DNA of 64,000 nucleotides from Alcanivorax sp. DSM 26293 (GCF_900107995.1 NZ_FNUM01000001.1:693695-757694); one strand, 5' to 3'; positions 37,745-47,973 are shown, counted from the first letter of the stretch. A program made the numbers and translations. The notes: generated from the sequence alone by a model not told the origin.

Positions 37745-38503
37745 TCACGCAGGAGGGGTCTGGCGGGAGGAGCAGACCGGACAAGCGGGATCTCGCTGAA
37801 AACGCATCTCCCGCCAGGATAGCGTGCGGCCATCGAACAGCCGCAGGGTGGCAGGCAGGGATGTCCCCAGCAGCACCTGTATGGCAGCCAACGCCTGCAG
37901 CGTGCCGATGGTGCCCACCACCGGCCCCAGGATACCTGCCTGGCTGCACGCCAGATCACCGTCGGTGCCCTCCCCGTAGACACAGGCGTAGCAGGCACTG
38001 CCCGGTTGGCGCAGGTCAAACACCGCCAACTGACCGTCCATGCGGATGGCGGCACCACTCACCAGCGGCCTCCGGTGAGCCACACAGGCCTCATTGATAC
38101 GCTGACGCGTTGCAAAATTATCCGTGCAGTCCAGCACCACACTGGCCTCGGCCACCTGCCGATCCAGCCAGTGCCTATCGGCTCGCAGCCGATGGGCCTG
38201 GATCGCAATCTCCGGATTCAGCGCCAGCAAATGTGCCTTCAGCGCCTCGGCCTTGGGCCGACCCGTATCCTCATCACGGAACGCCACCTGCCGGTGCAGG
38301 TTGCTCGGTTCCACCACGTCATCATCCACCAGCACCAGTTCACCGATACCGGCGCCTGCCAGATACAAACCCGCCGGATTGGCCAGCCCGCCACAGCCCA
38401 CCACCAACACCCGCGCTGCCGCCAGGGCTTCCTGCCCGGCCAGATCAAATTCCTCCACCATCAACTGGCGGCTGTAGCGAAGTAGCTGATCGTCGTTGAG
38501 CAT
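37745..38503 (-). CDS. moeB: ThiF/MoeB-type sulfur-carrier adenylyltransferase
   Basis: This adenylates the C-terminal Gly-Gly of a ubiquitin-like sulfur carrier (MoaD or ThiS) for molybdopterin or thiamine synthesis. It has 252 aa, with the nucleotide loop VVGCGGLANPAG (about 35-46), DDDVVEPSNLHRQ and zinc cysteines C171/C174 (CYACVYG) and C241/C244 (CPVCSS). There is no rhodanese domain. Its place after hemA-prfA-prmC matches Pseudomonas moeB. ATG 38503 is used; the frame runs further to a GTG at 38527. A repeat-filled 122-bp gap separates it from prmC. Confidence 0.9.
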   Translation of the reverse strand: MLNDDQLLRYSRQLMVEEFDLAGQEALAAARVLVVGCGGLANPAGLYLAGAGIGELVLVDDDVVEPSNLHRQVAFRDEDTGRPKAEALKAHLLALNPEIAIQAHRLRADRHWLDRQVAEASVVLDCTDNFATRQRINEACVAHRRPLVSGAAIRMDGQLAVFDLRQPGSACYACVYGEGTDGDLACSQAGILGPVVGTIGTLQALAAIQVLLGTSLPATLRLFDGRTLSWREMRFQRDPACPVCSSRQTPPA

Positions 38504-38562
38504 GGCTGTCTCGCTGGCACACAACACGCTTCACGCTTGCACGCAAAACATTGAGATTCGAT

Positions 38563-38647
38563 GGTGCAGGTCGCTTGAGCTCAGTGCACCCTACGGTTTG
38601 ATTTTCGGGTTTTCGCTATTAACTCTTAATTATTAACTATTAACTGC
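38563..38647. repeat. Composite repeat: degenerate palindrome arm plus heptad arm (element F)
   Basis: Bases 38563-38594 are one degenerate arm of the 33-bp palindrome family. Then GGGTTTTCGCT (38607-38617) leads into 7-mers CTATTAA, CTCTTAA, TTATTAA and CTATTAA ending at 38647. The same two modules stand in the same order and nearly the same spacing at 20849-20938. A possible short left arm (ACGCTTC, ACGCTTG) is near 38527. The end of the prmC coding sequence lies inside the heptad arm. Confidence 0.75.
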
Positions 38648-39462
38648 CTTCCCACCGTCACCCGCTCATTGCCGCCCAGGTCACGCTCGGTGCGCACCCC
38701 GTCGAAACGTCCTGCCTCCATCAGCGCACGCACCTGCGCACCCTGCTGGTAGCCATGTTCCAGCAGTAGCCAGCCACCGGCAACCAGACGGGCCGCGGAC
38801 TGGGTGATAATGGTGGCCAGGTCCGCCAGGCCTCGCTGATCCGCCACCAACGCAGAGCGAGGCTCAAAGCGCACATCTCCCTCATCGAGATGATGATCCG
38901 CCGGATCAATGTAGGGAGGGTTACTGACAATCACATCGAAAGGTCCCCGGCAATCCTCCAGCCAGCTTCCCTGTTGCAAGGTCACCTGCGCACCCAGCTG
39001 GCGGGCATTGCCCCCGGCCACGGACAGGGCCGCCGCACTCAGGTCGGTCAGGGTCACCTGCCACTGGGGACGCTCCAGGGCCAGAGTCACGCCGATGGCA
39101 CCGGTTCCCGTGCCCAGGTCCACCACCCGGGCCGGACCCGCAGGCCCCAGTTTCAGGGCCAGCTCCACCAGGGTTTCGGTATCCGGTCGAGGGATCAGAG
39201 TGTCAGGGGTAACGCTGAAATTGCGGCCAAAAAATTCCCGCTCACCGGTCAGGTGAGCCACCGGTTCACCCTGTTCCCGCCGTGCCAGCAACGCCAGAAA
39301 GCTCTGCTGCTGGTGCGCCTCCAGTTCCCGTTCCGGCCAGGTAAACAGATAGCTGCGCGGGCGCGCCAGCACATGGCAGAGCAGCACCTGGGCATCCAGG
39401 TCCGGGCTGGGGGACGACGCCAGCCGCTCCCTTGCCTGGCGCAGGGCCGCATCAATGCGCAT
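38626..39462 (-). CDS. prmC: Peptide chain release factor N5-glutamine methyltransferase
   Basis: This methylates the Gln of the GGQ motif in RF1 and RF2. It has 278 aa: an N-terminal helical domain, the SAM motif DLGTGTG (115-121) and the substrate motif NPPY (181-184) in IVSNPPYIDP. It follows prfA with 1 bp between TAG and ATG, so enzyme and substrate are co-produced. The natural C-terminus GGNERVTVGR is followed by six codons (QLIVNN and stop within the repeat) supplied by heptad element F. Confidence 0.96.
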   Translation of the reverse strand: MRIDAALRQARERLASSPSPDLDAQVLLCHVLARPRSYLFTWPERELEAHQQQSFLALLARREQGEPVAHLTGEREFFGRNFSVTPDTLIPRPDTETLVELALKLGPAGPARVVDLGTGTGAIGVTLALERPQWQVTLTDLSAAALSVAGGNARQLGAQVTLQQGSWLEDCRGPFDVIVSNPPYIDPADHHLDEGDVRFEPRSALVADQRGLADLATIITQSAARLVAGGWLLLEHGYQQGAQVRALMEAGRFDGVRTERDLGGNERVTVGRQLIVNN

Positions 39463-39463
39463 C

Positions 39464-40549
39464 CTAGCTGTCGCCCAGGGTTGCCAGCAGGTCCGCCTGG
39501 TGTTCGGACATCAAGGCACCCAGCAACTCATCCAGATCCCCTTCCATGATTTCACCGAGCCGGTAAAGCGTCAGATTGATGCGATGGTCGCTTACCCGGC
39601 CCTGGGGATAGTTGTAGGTGCGAATACGCTCGGAACGGTCACCGGATCCCACCAGGGATTTGCGCTCCGCCGCCTGTTCCGCATGGGCGGCATTCTGCTG
39701 GGCATCGTAGAGTCGGGCACTGAGCAGGCTCATGGCCTTGGCCTTGTTCTTGTGCTGGCTGCGCTCATCCTGACATTCCACCACCACGCCGGTGGGCAGG
39801 TGGGTGATGCGGACCGCAGAGTCGGTGGTGTTCACGTGCTGACCGCCAGCACCGGAGGACCGGTAGGTGTCGATGCGCAGGTCTTCGTTGCGGATCTGGA
39901 TATCTCCCAGGTCCTCGGCTTCGGCCATGATGGCCACCGTGCAGGCAGAGGTGTGGATACGCCCCTGGGATTCCGTGGCTGGCACCCGCTGCACCCGGTG
40001 GGCGCCGGATTCAAACTTGAAGCGGGAATAGACCCCATCGCCGATGACCCGGGCAATCACCTCCTTGTAGCCGCCATGCTCCCCTTCACTGGCACTGACC
40101 AACTCCACTTTCCAGCCATTCTGCTCCGCATATTTGCTGTACATGCGGAACAGGTCACCGGCAAAAATGGCGGCCTCGTCACCGCCGGTGCCGGCGCGCA
40201 CCTCAAGAAACACATTGGCACCGTCGCGGGGATCCTTGGGCAACATCAACTTCTGCAGCTCACCGGCAAGGGCATCCATCGTTGCCGTCGCGTCACGGGC
40301 TTCTTCCTGGCCCATTTCACGCATGTCCGGATCGCTGTCATCCTGCATGGCCCTGGCCGCTTCCAGATTGGCAGCGGCCTTCAAGTAATCCCGGTAACAC
40401 TTCACCACCGGGTCAATTTCCGCATACTCCCGGGAAAGGTCACGAAATTTCTTCTGGTTGCCAATAATCTCCGGGTCCGACAACAGACCGGACAATTCCT
40501 CAAAACGGTCAGCCAGCTTTTCCAGCTTGCCTTGCAAAGACGCTTTCAT
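39464..40549 (-). CDS. prfA: Peptide chain release factor 1
   Basis: This recognises UAA and UAG stop codons and triggers peptide release. It has 361 aa, with the stop-recognition tripeptide P190-A191-T192 in [14 protein letters not shown] and the catalytic G235-G236-Q237 in [11 protein letters not shown]. The PAT motif identifies RF1 rather than RF2 (SPF). It lies between hemA (17 bp upstream) and prmC, the classical gammaproteobacterial order. Confidence 0.97.
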   Translation of the reverse strand: MKASLQGKLEKLADRFEELSGLLSDPEIIGNQKKFRDLSREYAEIDPVVKCYRDYLKAAANLEAARAMQDDSDPDMREMGQEEARDATATMDALAGELQKLMLPKDPRDGANVFLEVRAGTGGDEAAIFAGDLFRMYSKYAEQNGWKVELVSASEGEHGGYKEVIARVIGDGVYSRFKFESGAHRVQRVPATESQGRIHTSACTVAIMAEAEDLGDIQIRNEDLRIDTYRSSGAGGQHVNTTDSAVRITHLPTGVVVECQDERSQHKNKAKAMSLLSARLYDAQQNAAHAEQAAERKSLVGSGDRSERIRTYNYPQGRVSDHRINLTLYRLGEIMEGDLDELLGALMSEHQADLLATLGDS

Positions 40550-40566
40550 AGAACCCTCAAAGGGAT

Positions 40567-41838
40567 TTATTTCGGTTCGGACGGACTGTCCGGATCATCA
40601 AGGAGCAGCTCCCGGGCCAACAGCAATGACTCCGCTCGGCCCTCCGCTGCCAACTTGCGCAGGGTCACACTGGGGGTGTGCAGCCATTTGTTGACCAGGG
40701 AATGCTGAAACTTGCGCAGGACCTGCTCCGGGTCCCCGCCGTTCTGCAGTTGTTGCAGGGCTTTTTCCAACTCGTTCTCAGCCAGAGCCGTATGCTGCTG
40801 CCGGTACTCGCGCAACACGGTCACTGCATCCAGTTCGCGACGCTGGCGTCGGTGGCGAACGATGGCATCACGGATCAGCTCGGCCGCTTCCTGGGCTGCC
40901 TGCTGGCGGGCACGGACATTTTCCTGAATGGCTTCCTGCAGGTGATCCACCGTGTACAGGTAGACGTCATCCAGCTCCCCCACTTCCGGTTCGATATCCC
41001 GGGGCACGGCAATATCCACCATGAACATGGGCTTGTGGCGGCGCTTCTTCAGCGCCCGCTCCACCATTCCCTTACCCAGAATGGGCAGCGGCGCCGCCGT
41101 ACAGGAAATCAGGATATCCGCCCGTTCCAGGGCCACCGGTAATTCTTCCAGACTGATGCCCCGTCCGCCGACGCTGGCCGCCAGCTCCGCAGCGCGCTGC
41201 TGGGTACGGTTGGCGATGGTGATTTCGCTGACCTGCTGCTCATTCAGGTGACGGGCTACCAGCTCGATCATTTCCCCTGCCCCGATCAGCAGGGCGCGGC
41301 TTTTCTTCAGATCGGCAAAGATATGGCGGGCAAAGGACACGGCCGCATAGGCCACAGAAACCGGGTTGGCACCAATACCGGTTTCGGTACGAATGCGCTT
41401 GGCCACCGAGAACACTTCCTGGAACAACCGGGAGAGTTCGCCATTGAGCAACCCGGCTTCATGGGCACGGGCATAGGCTTCACGCATCTGCCCGAGAATC
41501 TGTGGCTCGCCCAGCACCAGCGAATCCAGGCCGCCAGCCACCCGCATCATATGCTCAAGCGCCTGCTCGCCCTGGTGCTGATAGAGTGCGGACACCAGTT
41601 TATCTACCGGCAAGTGGCGACTGTGCGCCAGCCAGGCAGCGAAATCCGGCACCGTCTCATCCACCAGACAGTACAACTCGGTGCGGTTACAGGTGGAAAG
41701 CAGGGCCGCCTCACGGACCCCGGGCATGTCTCGCAGGCTGGCCAGCGCCGCTTCCGCCTGCTGCGTGGAGAACGCCAGACGTTCACGTAACTCCACATCC
41801 GCGGTGGTGTGATTTACGCCAACAGCGACTAGATTCAT
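40567..41838 (-). CDS. hemA: Glutamyl-tRNA reductase
   Basis: First enzyme of the C5 pathway to tetrapyrroles, reducing Glu-tRNA(Glu) to glutamate-1-semialdehyde. It has 423 aa, with the catalytic cysteine C50 in [12 protein letters not shown], the [16 protein letters not shown] segment, an NADP-binding part with LLIGAGEM and a C-terminal dimerisation helix. It heads hemA-prfA-prmC and diverges from the lolB operon. The 271-bp gap 41839-42109 holds the divergent promoters and no repeats. Confidence 0.97.
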   Translation of the reverse strand: MNLVAVGVNHTTADVELRERLAFSTQQAEAALASLRDMPGVREAALLSTCNRTELYCLVDETVPDFAAWLAHSRHLPVDKLVSALYQHQGEQALEHMMRVAGGLDSLVLGEPQILGQMREAYARAHEAGLLNGELSRLFQEVFSVAKRIRTETGIGANPVSVAYAAVSFARHIFADLKKSRALLIGAGEMIELVARHLNEQQVSEITIANRTQQRAAELAASVGGRGISLEELPVALERADILISCTAAPLPILGKGMVERALKKRRHKPMFMVDIAVPRDIEPEVGELDDVYLYTVDHLQEAIQENVRARQQAAQEAAELIRDAIVRHRRQRRELDAVTVLREYRQQHTALAENELEKALQQLQNGGDPEQVLRKFQHSLVNKWLHTPSVTLRKLAAEGRAESLLLARELLLDDPDSPSEPK

Positions 41839-42047
41839 AGACTCTCGTGCCCGCAGCAGACCCGGGCCACTTTCCTCACCGGTTTATACGCATGTCGACA
41901 GTTCATGGAACTCTCTGTCCGCCACATTCGTCGGAAGGCAATAGCCCGGTGAAAACAGGCCACGCAAGGGTCAGGCATTTTGCGTTAAAGCGCCCCCCAA
42001 AACAATGATGGCCCGGCGAATCAATGGCATAGGAACCGCTTATCCGT

Positions 42048-42077
42048 TTGGGCAATCCCGGATCGCTGTGCCATGAT
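42048..42077 (+). promoter_or_regulatory. Possible promoter for the TPR-lolB-ispE operon
   Basis: TTGGGC (42048-42053), an 18-bp spacer and CATGAT (42072-42077) lie 33 bp before the start codon. The match is moderate and was found by eye. Confidence 0.3.
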
Positions 42078-42109
42078 ACCCGGACCATAAAACAGGCATA
42101 CCCCCTTTA

Positions 42110-43813
42110 ATGACGCGATTCCTTTTTCTGCCACTTTGCGGCGTCCTGTTACTTAACGGCTGCGCCAGCAAGACACCGGCCCCGACAGCTGCCGAGTCAC
42201 AGCCTCCTGCGGCCAATCCGCCCGCACCGAGCTATGACAGCGAGACCCTTTCCGACCTGCTGGTGGCGGAAGTGGCCGCCCAGCGCCAGTCCCTGGGCGT
42301 GACACTGGCCTATTACAGCCAGGCGGCCCGTAGCACCGGGGATCCACAAGTGATCAGCCAGGCGGCCCAACTGGCCCATTACCTGGAAGACCATCAACAG
42401 GCCCTGGCCCTCAGCGAGCTATGGCTGGAACAGGCTCCGGCGGACGAAGAAGCCCTGCAACTGGCGATCCTTTCGGAAATCCGCCTGGGAAACATCCCCG
42501 CCGCCAGCCGCTACCTGGACATGTTGTTAGGCGAACATGGCGGTGAAGCGCTGGGCAGGCTGGTCAGCCAAGCCCGCGGACTGGATGCCCAGGGTAACCG
42601 GCAGCTGGTCGAGGCGCTGGCCCAGCTCACCGACCGGTACCCGGATCAGGCCCCGCTATGGTACGCCCGCGCCCTCTGGCTCGAGCACCAGAACGATTAC
42701 GCGGGCGCCCTGGAGGCGGATGAACGGGCCCTGGACCTGATGCCCCGGCATGAAGAAGCTCTTCTGCTCAAGGCCCAGCTGCTGCACAAATTGGGGGAAG
42801 AAAAACAGGCCCTGCGGCACCTGAAGAAACTGGTTCGCAAATATCCCCAGGCGCGACGCCCCCGCATTACCTATATCCGCATGTTGCTGGCCACCGGCGA
42901 TGCGGATAACGCCGAGAAACAGCTGGTCCGCATGGCGGAGCAATACCCGGAAGATCTGGATCTGCGCTTTTCCCTGGCGCTGCTGGCCCTGGAAGCCGGA
43001 GCCAGCGATGCCGCCCGGGGGCAACTGCACGCCCTGTTGGCGCAGAACTACCGGCCGGATGACATGCATCTCTACCTGGGACAGGCCGCCGAGCAGGCAC
43101 AGGATCTGGACCGGGCCGTGGATCATTACCTGAAAGTGCAGGGTGCCCAGGCGGTCCGTGCCAATGTCCAGGCCGCACGCCTGCTCTACCAGCAGGGCAA
43201 CAGCGACCAGGCAAGCGCCCTGATGGCCAGCCTGGCCAGACAGCACCCGGAGCTGAGCACCAGTCTTACTATCACTGAAGCAGAAATGCGCAACGATCGA
43301 GGGGATCCCCGGGGGGCGCTGATCCTGCTCGACCAGGCCGTCGAGGCAGAACCGGACAATACCGAGCTCCTCTATAGCCGGGCCATGATCGCAGAGAAAA
43401 CCGGCGATCTGGCAAAACTGGAACGCGACCTGCGACGGGTGCTATCCATCTCACCGGATGATGCCAGCGCACTCAACGCTTTGGGCTACACCCTGGCCAA
43501 CCGCACCCAGCGCCTGGACGAGGCCTACGACTATATTTCCCGAGCGCTGGCATTACGGCCGAATGATCCGGCCATCCTGGACTCCATGGGTTGGGTGCTT
43601 TACAAGCGCGGTGAACTGGAAGCGGCCCGCGACTATTTGCGCCGGGCCTACGAAAAATTCCCTGACCCGGAGGTTGCCGCCCATTACGGTGAGGTTCTCT
43701 GGGTACTGGGTGCCCAGAATCAGGCCCGCCAAGTATGGCGCGATACCCTGCAAAGCAATCCGGACGCCCCCCATATCCGTGAAGTCATGGAAAAATTCGG
43801 AGCTCGCCTGTGA
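42110..43813 (+). CDS. TPR-repeat lipoprotein upstream of lolB
   Basis: A 567-aa outer-envelope lipoprotein candidate: signal peptide and lipobox LLLNGC (C18), a Pro/Ala-rich linker, then tetratricopeptide repeats over most of the length. Examples are APLWYARALWLEHQNDYAGA and the strong C-terminal repeats around DASALNALGYTLANRTQRL and DPAILDSMGWVLYKRGELE. The same gene stands upstream of lolB in Pseudomonas; its partner is unknown. The absence of Asp after the lipid cysteine (C-A-S) predicts outer-membrane sorting. Its stop overlaps the lolB GTG start (GTGA). Confidence 0.88.
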   Translation: MTRFLFLPLCGVLLLNGCASKTPAPTAAESQPPAANPPAPSYDSETLSDLLVAEVAAQRQSLGVTLAYYSQAARSTGDPQVISQAAQLAHYLEDHQQALALSELWLEQAPADEEALQLAILSEIRLGNIPAASRYLDMLLGEHGGEALGRLVSQARGLDAQGNRQLVEALAQLTDRYPDQAPLWYARALWLEHQNDYAGALEADERALDLMPRHEEALLLKAQLLHKLGEEKQALRHLKKLVRKYPQARRPRITYIRMLLATGDADNAEKQLVRMAEQYPEDLDLRFSLALLALEAGASDAARGQLHALLAQNYRPDDMHLYLGQAAEQAQDLDRAVDHYLKVQGAQAVRANVQAARLLYQQGNSDQASALMASLARQHPELSTSLTITEAEMRNDRGDPRGALILLDQAVEAEPDNTELLYSRAMIAEKTGDLAKLERDLRRVLSISPDDASALNALGYTLANRTQRLDEAYDYISRALALRPNDPAILDSMGWVLYKRGELEAARDYLRRAYEKFPDPEVAAHYGEVLWVLGAQNQARQVWRDTLQSNPDAPHIREVMEKFGARL

Positions 43814-44394
43814 TCCTCAGCCCCATGCGAATCCTCACCCTGGCACTGATGGCCCTGACGGTGAGTGCCTGTCAGCTGCGCCCCACTCCCTCAGCAACCT
43901 TTGACCATCCCGACCAGATCGACCGCTGGGCCATGAGTGGCAAGCTCGGCTACCGAACCGCCAATGACGGTGGCAGCGCCTCCTTCGACTGGACCCAGCA
44001 GCCCAATCGCGGCCAGATCCGCTTTTCCGGCCCCCTGGGTTTTGGTAGCGCCGACCTGCGCTGGGACAGTGGCCGGGCCGAACTGATTACGGCCAAGGAA
44101 CAATACCAGGCCCGCAGCCCCGGTGAACTGGCCTGGCACCTGACCGGCTTCTGGCTCCCGGTCTCCGCCCTGCAGTACTGGGCTCGGGGCCTGCCCTGGC
44201 CTGGCGCCCGCGGCGAGGCCGACTATGACCAAAGCGGCCATCTGCAAACCCTGCAACAGCTGGGCTGGAGCCTGGAATTCGACCGCTATCAGCCGGTAGC
44301 CGGAGTGACGCTGCCTTATCGCATCAAGGCCAGACAGAACGGCAACCGCTTCACCCTGCTGATCAAGGACTGGCAGCCCGGCCCCCGACAATGA
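43810..44394 (+). CDS. lolB: Outer-membrane lipoprotein receptor LolB
   Basis: This accepts lipoproteins from LolA and inserts them in the outer membrane. It has 194 aa with lipobox VSAC and LolB features WAMSGKLGYRTANDGGSAS, RFSGPLGFGSADLRW and the C-terminal LPYRIKARQNGNRFTLLIKDW. I choose GTG 43810, which has CGGAG 8 bases upstream and overlaps the preceding stop; ATG 43825 would give a shorter signal peptide and lacks a ribosome site. The stop overlaps the ispE ATG. Confidence 0.93.
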   Translation: MILSPMRILTLALMALTVSACQLRPTPSATFDHPDQIDRWAMSGKLGYRTANDGGSASFDWTQQPNRGQIRFSGPLGFGSADLRWDSGRAELITAKEQYQARSPGELAWHLTGFWLPVSALQYWARGLPWPGARGEADYDQSGHLQTLQQLGWSLEFDRYQPVAGVTLPYRIKARQNGNRFTLLIKDWQPGPRQ

Positions 44395-45299
44395 CCATGC
44401 TCACCCTCCCGGCTCCCGGCAAGCTCAACCTGTTCCTGCACATCACGGGTCGTCGACCGGACGGTTACCATGAGCTGCAAACCCTGTTCGCGCTGCTCGA
44501 CCAGGGCGACACCCTGCATTTCACCCCGGCTGACTCCCTGACCCTGGAATGCGACCACCCGGAGGTTCCCAGCGACGACAGCAATCTGATACTGCGCGCG
44601 GCCCGGCTCCTGCAGACCCATGCCGGCTGCCACTCCGGGGCTCGCATCCGCCTGGAAAAACACCTTCCTATGGGCGGCGGCGTTGGCGGCGGCTCCTCTG
44701 ATGCTGCCACTACCCTGCTGGGGCTCAATGCCCTGTGGGGCCTGAATCTGCCCGAGGACACCCTGGCGGAACTGGGGTTATCACTGGGGGCGGATGTGCC
44801 GGTCTTTGTCCGTGGCAAAAGCGCCTGGGCGGAAGGCGTCGGAGAGCAAATCACCCCGGTTTCACTGCCGAACGATGATTTTTTGGTCATTCACCCGGGA
44901 ATTCATGTGTCAACTGCTCGAATTTTCGGCGACCGGCAATTGACAAGGGATACCCCCGTCAGTAAATTACCGGCCTCGCTTGAGGTGGTGCTGACCCGCG
45001 ACTTTCGCAATGACTGTGAAGCGGCAGCAATACGGCAATTTCCGCAAATCGGGGAGTTGCTTCACTGGCTCAGGCAGCATACGGGAAATGCCCGTATGAC
45101 CGGTACCGGCGCTTGTTGTTTTGCACGCCTCACCGGACCGCAACAGGGGCAGCATTTGCTGCAACAGTTGCCACAACACTGGACAGGTTTCGTCGCTCGA
45201 AGCTGTAATACTTCTCCTCTCCACCAGACACTGGGAGAGACACTGGCGAAGTTTCGAGAGACACAGAATTCAGGCAACTCTGCACAAACGAGTAAATAG
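44391..45299 (+). CDS. ispE: 4-diphosphocytidyl-2-C-methyl-D-erythritol kinase
   Basis: A GHMP kinase of the non-mevalonate isoprenoid pathway. It has 302 aa, with K11 in PAPGKLNLFLHITG, the ATP loop PMGGGVGGGSSDAATTLL (93-110) and LGADVPVFVRG with the catalytic Asp. The last 15-20 residues (QNSGNSAQTSK) extend past the usual end, and this 3' part has lower GC than the rest. ATG 44391 overlaps the lolB stop; ATG 44397 is an alternative. Confidence 0.95.
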   Translation: MTMLTLPAPGKLNLFLHITGRRPDGYHELQTLFALLDQGDTLHFTPADSLTLECDHPEVPSDDSNLILRAARLLQTHAGCHSGARIRLEKHLPMGGGVGGGSSDAATTLLGLNALWGLNLPEDTLAELGLSLGADVPVFVRGKSAWAEGVGEQITPVSLPNDDFLVIHPGIHVSTARIFGDRQLTRDTPVSKLPASLEVVLTRDFRNDCEAAAIRQFPQIGELLHWLRQHTGNARMTGTGACCFARLTGPQQGQHLLQQLPQHWTGFVARSCNTSPLHQTLGETLAKFRETQNSGNSAQTSK

Positions 45300-45320
45300 T
45301 GCAGACCTGAGACCGAGTGT

Positions 45321-45396
45321 TGGGGTATAGCCAAGTTGGTAAGGCAACGGGTTTTGATCCCGTGATTCCCAGGTTCGAGTCCTGGTACCCCAGCCA
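45321..45396 (+). tRNA. tRNA-Gln (anticodon UUG)
   Basis: A complete cloverleaf of 76 bases including the encoded CCA (45394-45396). The acceptor stem TGGGGTA pairs with TACCCCA (45386-45392), and the discriminator is G45393. The anticodon stem ACGGG/CCCGT holds the loop TTTTGAT with anticodon TTG at 45354-45356. The T arm is CCAGG-TTCGAGT-CCTGG. It lies between ispE and prs, as in Pseudomonas. Confidence 0.97.
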
Positions 45397-45465
45397 TTTT
45401 CTTGCCCGGAGCCCTCCCCCCTTTCCTCGGAGGCTCCCGAAATTCACGACTCAAGAGGGACGCCA

Positions 45466-46425
45466 GTGTCCAAACTCGTCGTTTTCACCGGTAACGCTAA
45501 TCCCGAACTGGCCCAGGCCATGGTCAAACACCTGAACCTGCCCATTGGCAATGCCGATGTGGGCACCTTCAGTGATGGTGAAGTGGCCGTGGAAATCCAG
45601 GAAAACGTGCGCGGCAAAGACGTCTTTATCGTGCAATCCACCTGCAATCCCACCAACAACAACATCATGGAGTTGCTGGTGATGGCCGACGCCCTGCGTC
45701 GCTCCTCTGCAGGCCGGATTACCGCCGTGATGCCCTATTTCGGTTACGCCCGCCAGGATCGCCGGGTGCGTTCCGCCCGGGTACCGATCACCGCCAAGGT
45801 GGTCGCCGACATGATCACCGCCGTGGGTATCGACCGGGTTGTCACCGTCGACCTGCATGCCGACCAGATTCAGGGCTTCTTCGACATTCCGGTGGACAAC
45901 GTCTACGCCACCCCGCTGATTGTGGCGGACATCGAGCGCCAGAATCACGATGACCTGATGGTGGTATCCCCGGATGTGGGCGGTGTGGTCCGCGCCCGTG
46001 CACTGGCCAAGCAGCTTAACGACGCCGATCTGGCCATCATCGACAAGCGCCGCCCCAAGGCCAACGTGTCCCAGGTGATGCACATCATCGGTGAAGTAGA
46101 AGGCCGCACCTGTATTCTGGTGGACGATATGGTCGATACTGCCGGCACCCTCTGCAAGGCCGCCCAGGCCCTGAAAGACCATGGTGCCGCCAAGGTCTAC
46201 GCCTATATCACCCACCCGGTACTGTCCGGCCCGGCCATCGACAACATCGCCAACAGCGCCCTGGATCAACTGGTGGTCACGGACACCATCCCGCTGTCTG
46301 AAGCGGGACGCGCCTGTGCCAACATCCGCGTGCTCAGCCTGGCCCCGATGCTGGCCGAAACCATCCGCCGGGTGAACAACGAAGAGTCCCTGAGCGCCAT
46401 GTTCGACCGGCTGGAGCTGGTGTAA
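45466..46425 (+). CDS. prs: Ribose-phosphate pyrophosphokinase
   Basis: This makes PRPP from ribose 5-phosphate and ATP for purine, pyrimidine, histidine, tryptophan and NAD synthesis; HisG in this window is a direct consumer. It has 319 aa, with [42 protein letters not shown] and the PRPP loop [10 protein letters not shown]. The start is GTG 45466 with AGAGGG upstream. Repeat element G begins 4 bp after the stop. Confidence 0.97.
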   Translation: MSKLVVFTGNANPELAQAMVKHLNLPIGNADVGTFSDGEVAVEIQENVRGKDVFIVQSTCNPTNNNIMELLVMADALRRSSAGRITAVMPYFGYARQDRRVRSARVPITAKVVADMITAVGIDRVVTVDLHADQIQGFFDIPVDNVYATPLIVADIERQNHDDLMVVSPDVGGVVRARALAKQLNDADLAIIDKRRPKANVSQVMHIIGEVEGRTCILVDDMVDTAGTLCKAAQALKDHGAAKVYAYITHPVLSGPAIDNIANSALDQLVVTDTIPLSEAGRACANIRVLSLAPMLAETIRRVNNEESLSAMFDRLELV

Positions 46426-46429
46426 ATCA

Positions 46430-46583
46430 GCGGCAAGCATCAAGCTACAAGCTTCAACACGGCATGAATTGTTGCCAGCTTGAAGCCCCTGAGGCCGCGC
46501 ACAGCTCCTGTGCGCGGCCTCTTTCATTCCGGGCTACCCCGATGCCAAACCGTGTTGCAGCTTGTAGCTTGCGGCTTGAAGCC
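46430..46583. repeat. Heptad-arm inverted repeat element G
   Basis: The left arm (46430-46462) is GCGGCAA, GCATCAA, GCTACAA, GCTTCAA and CACGG. The right arm (46550-46583), read from the other strand, is GCTTCAA, GCCGCAA, GCTACAA, GCTGCAA and CACGG. The arms use a different heptamer from elements A-F but enclose the same GAGGCCGCG hairpin core. Confidence 0.85.
46491..46521 (+). terminator. Hairpin downstream of prs
   Basis: GAGGCCGCGCACA (46491-46503) pairs perfectly with 46509-46521 around a 5-base loop and is followed by TTTCATT. It probably ends prs before the rplY promoter, whose -10 (CATAAT, 46615-46620) lies about 90 bp before the rplY ATG. Confidence 0.7.
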
Positions 46584-46707
46584 CTTTCCGCTGGCACGCA
46601 GCGCCTTTTTCATGCATAATCGCGCCCCCGCGGAATCCTCCGTGGTTCTATCAACCTCTCCGGCAGACCTGGTCGCGGGACGCCCGAGAGCTTACTGGAG
46701 ACATATC

Positions 46708-47349
46708 ATGTCCAATGATTTCCTGCTGAATGCAGAAGCCCGCAGCGACATGGGGAAAGGTGCGAGCCGCCGCCTGCGTCGTCTGCAAGAACGTGTTCCC
46801 GGCATCATCTATGGTGGCGACGCCGAGCCGCAGATGATCAGCGTGGAGCTGCGTGAACTGAAAAAGGCTCTGGAAACCGAAGCCTTCTACAGCCACGTGC
46901 TGACCCTGAAACTGGACGGCGCCAATGTGCAGGCGGTACTGCGTGACATGCAGCGCCACCCGGCTAAAGGCCACCCGACCCACGTGGACTTCCTGCGTGT
47001 GGACAAGACTCACAAGATCACCATGAATGTGCCCCTGCACTTCATCAATGAAGAAAGCTCCATTGGTGTGAAGAAACAGGGCGGTGAGATCCACCACAAT
47101 ATTTCCGAGGTGGAAGTCAGCTGTCTGCCGCAGAACCTGCCCGAGTTCATCGAAGTGGACATGGCAGCGGTCGAACTGGACAGCATTGTTCACCTGTCTG
47201 ATCTGAAACTGCCCAAGGGCGTGGAGCTGACCCAGCTCTCACTGGGCGATGATCACGACCAGCCGGTAGCCGCTATCCATGCGCCGAAAGTTCGTGCGTC
47301 TGCTGACGACGAAGACGGCGAAAGCGAAGAAGCCGCTGGCGAGGAATAA
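46708..47349 (+). CDS. rplY: 50S ribosomal protein L25, CTC family
   Basis: This binds 5S rRNA. At 213 aa it is the long L25/TL5/CTC form: an N-terminal 5S-binding domain (about 5-95, [13 protein letters not shown] and [11 protein letters not shown]) plus a C-terminal beta domain (about 98-190, [15 protein letters not shown]) and an acidic tail ([14 protein letters not shown]). The start is ATG 46708 with TGGAG upstream; a longer frame upstream passes through the repeat. pth follows 8 bp after the stop, the usual pairing. Confidence 0.96.
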   Translation: MSNDFLLNAEARSDMGKGASRRLRRLQERVPGIIYGGDAEPQMISVELRELKKALETEAFYSHVLTLKLDGANVQAVLRDMQRHPAKGHPTHVDFLRVDKTHKITMNVPLHFINEESSIGVKKQGGEIHHNISEVEVSCLPQNLPEFIEVDMAAVELDSIVHLSDLKLPKGVELTQLSLGDDHDQPVAAIHAPKVRASADDEDGESEEAAGEE

Positions 47350-47357
47350 GACGCACT

Positions 47358-47951
47358 GTGGCTGTGGCGGAAACGGTTCGACTGATCGTAGGCCTGGGTA
47401 ACCCGGGCCGCGAATACGAGGACACCCGCCACAATGCCGGCGTCTGGTATGTGGACGCCCTGGCCCGTCGCCAGGGCGTTTTCCTTTCTGAAGACAAGAA
47501 ATATTTCGGCCTTACCGGCACCTTTACCTTCGAAGGCGAAACCATTCGTCTGCTGGTCCCCACGACCTTTATGAACCGCAGTGGTCAGGCCACCGCCGCT
47601 CTGGCGAACTTCTTCAAGATACCTGTCACCCAGATTCTCGTCGCCCACGACGAACTGGACCTGCCCCCCGGCTGCGCCCGCTTCAAGCAAGGCGGCGGCC
47701 ATGGCGGCCATAACGGGCTGCGCGACATTATCAGCAAGCATGGCAACAGCCGTGACTTCTATCGGCTGCGCATCGGCATCGGCCACCCCGGCTCCGCTGA
47801 CCGCGTCACCCCCCATGTGCTCAACAAGCCCTCCCAGGCCGATCGCGACCTGATCGACCGCGCCATCGACGAAGCGGTCTATCACACCGCCGACATGCTG
47901 CGCGGGGATTTGAACGGGGCAATGAACCGACTCAACGGGTTCAAGGCTTAA
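47358..47951 (+). CDS. pth: Peptidyl-tRNA hydrolase
   Basis: This releases peptides from peptidyl-tRNA dropped off ribosomes. It has 197 aa, with [17 protein letters not shown] (catalytic H25), [10 protein letters not shown], the catalytic Asp in [11 protein letters not shown] and [13 protein letters not shown]. The start is GTG 47358; another GTG two codons later is possible. It is co-transcribed with rplY and convergent with the GST gene. Confidence 0.96.
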   Translation: MAVAETVRLIVGLGNPGREYEDTRHNAGVWYVDALARRQGVFLSEDKKYFGLTGTFTFEGETIRLLVPTTFMNRSGQATAALANFFKIPVTQILVAHDELDLPPGCARFKQGGGHGGHNGLRDIISKHGNSRDFYRLRIGIGHPGSADRVTPHVLNKPSQADRDLIDRAIDEAVYHTADMLRGDLNGAMNRLNGFKA

Positions 47952-47973
47952 AGGCAGGTACGAGTTGCGAGCA

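Noticed and set aside
45321-45396. Genomic-island attachment site at tRNA-Gln
   Set aside because: No integrase nearby and no second copy of the tRNA 3' end was seen; flanking genes keep the Pseudomonas order.
46592-46606. Second sigma-54 promoter before rplY (TGGCAC at 46592)
   Set aside because: The -12 TTGC is not present at the required distance.
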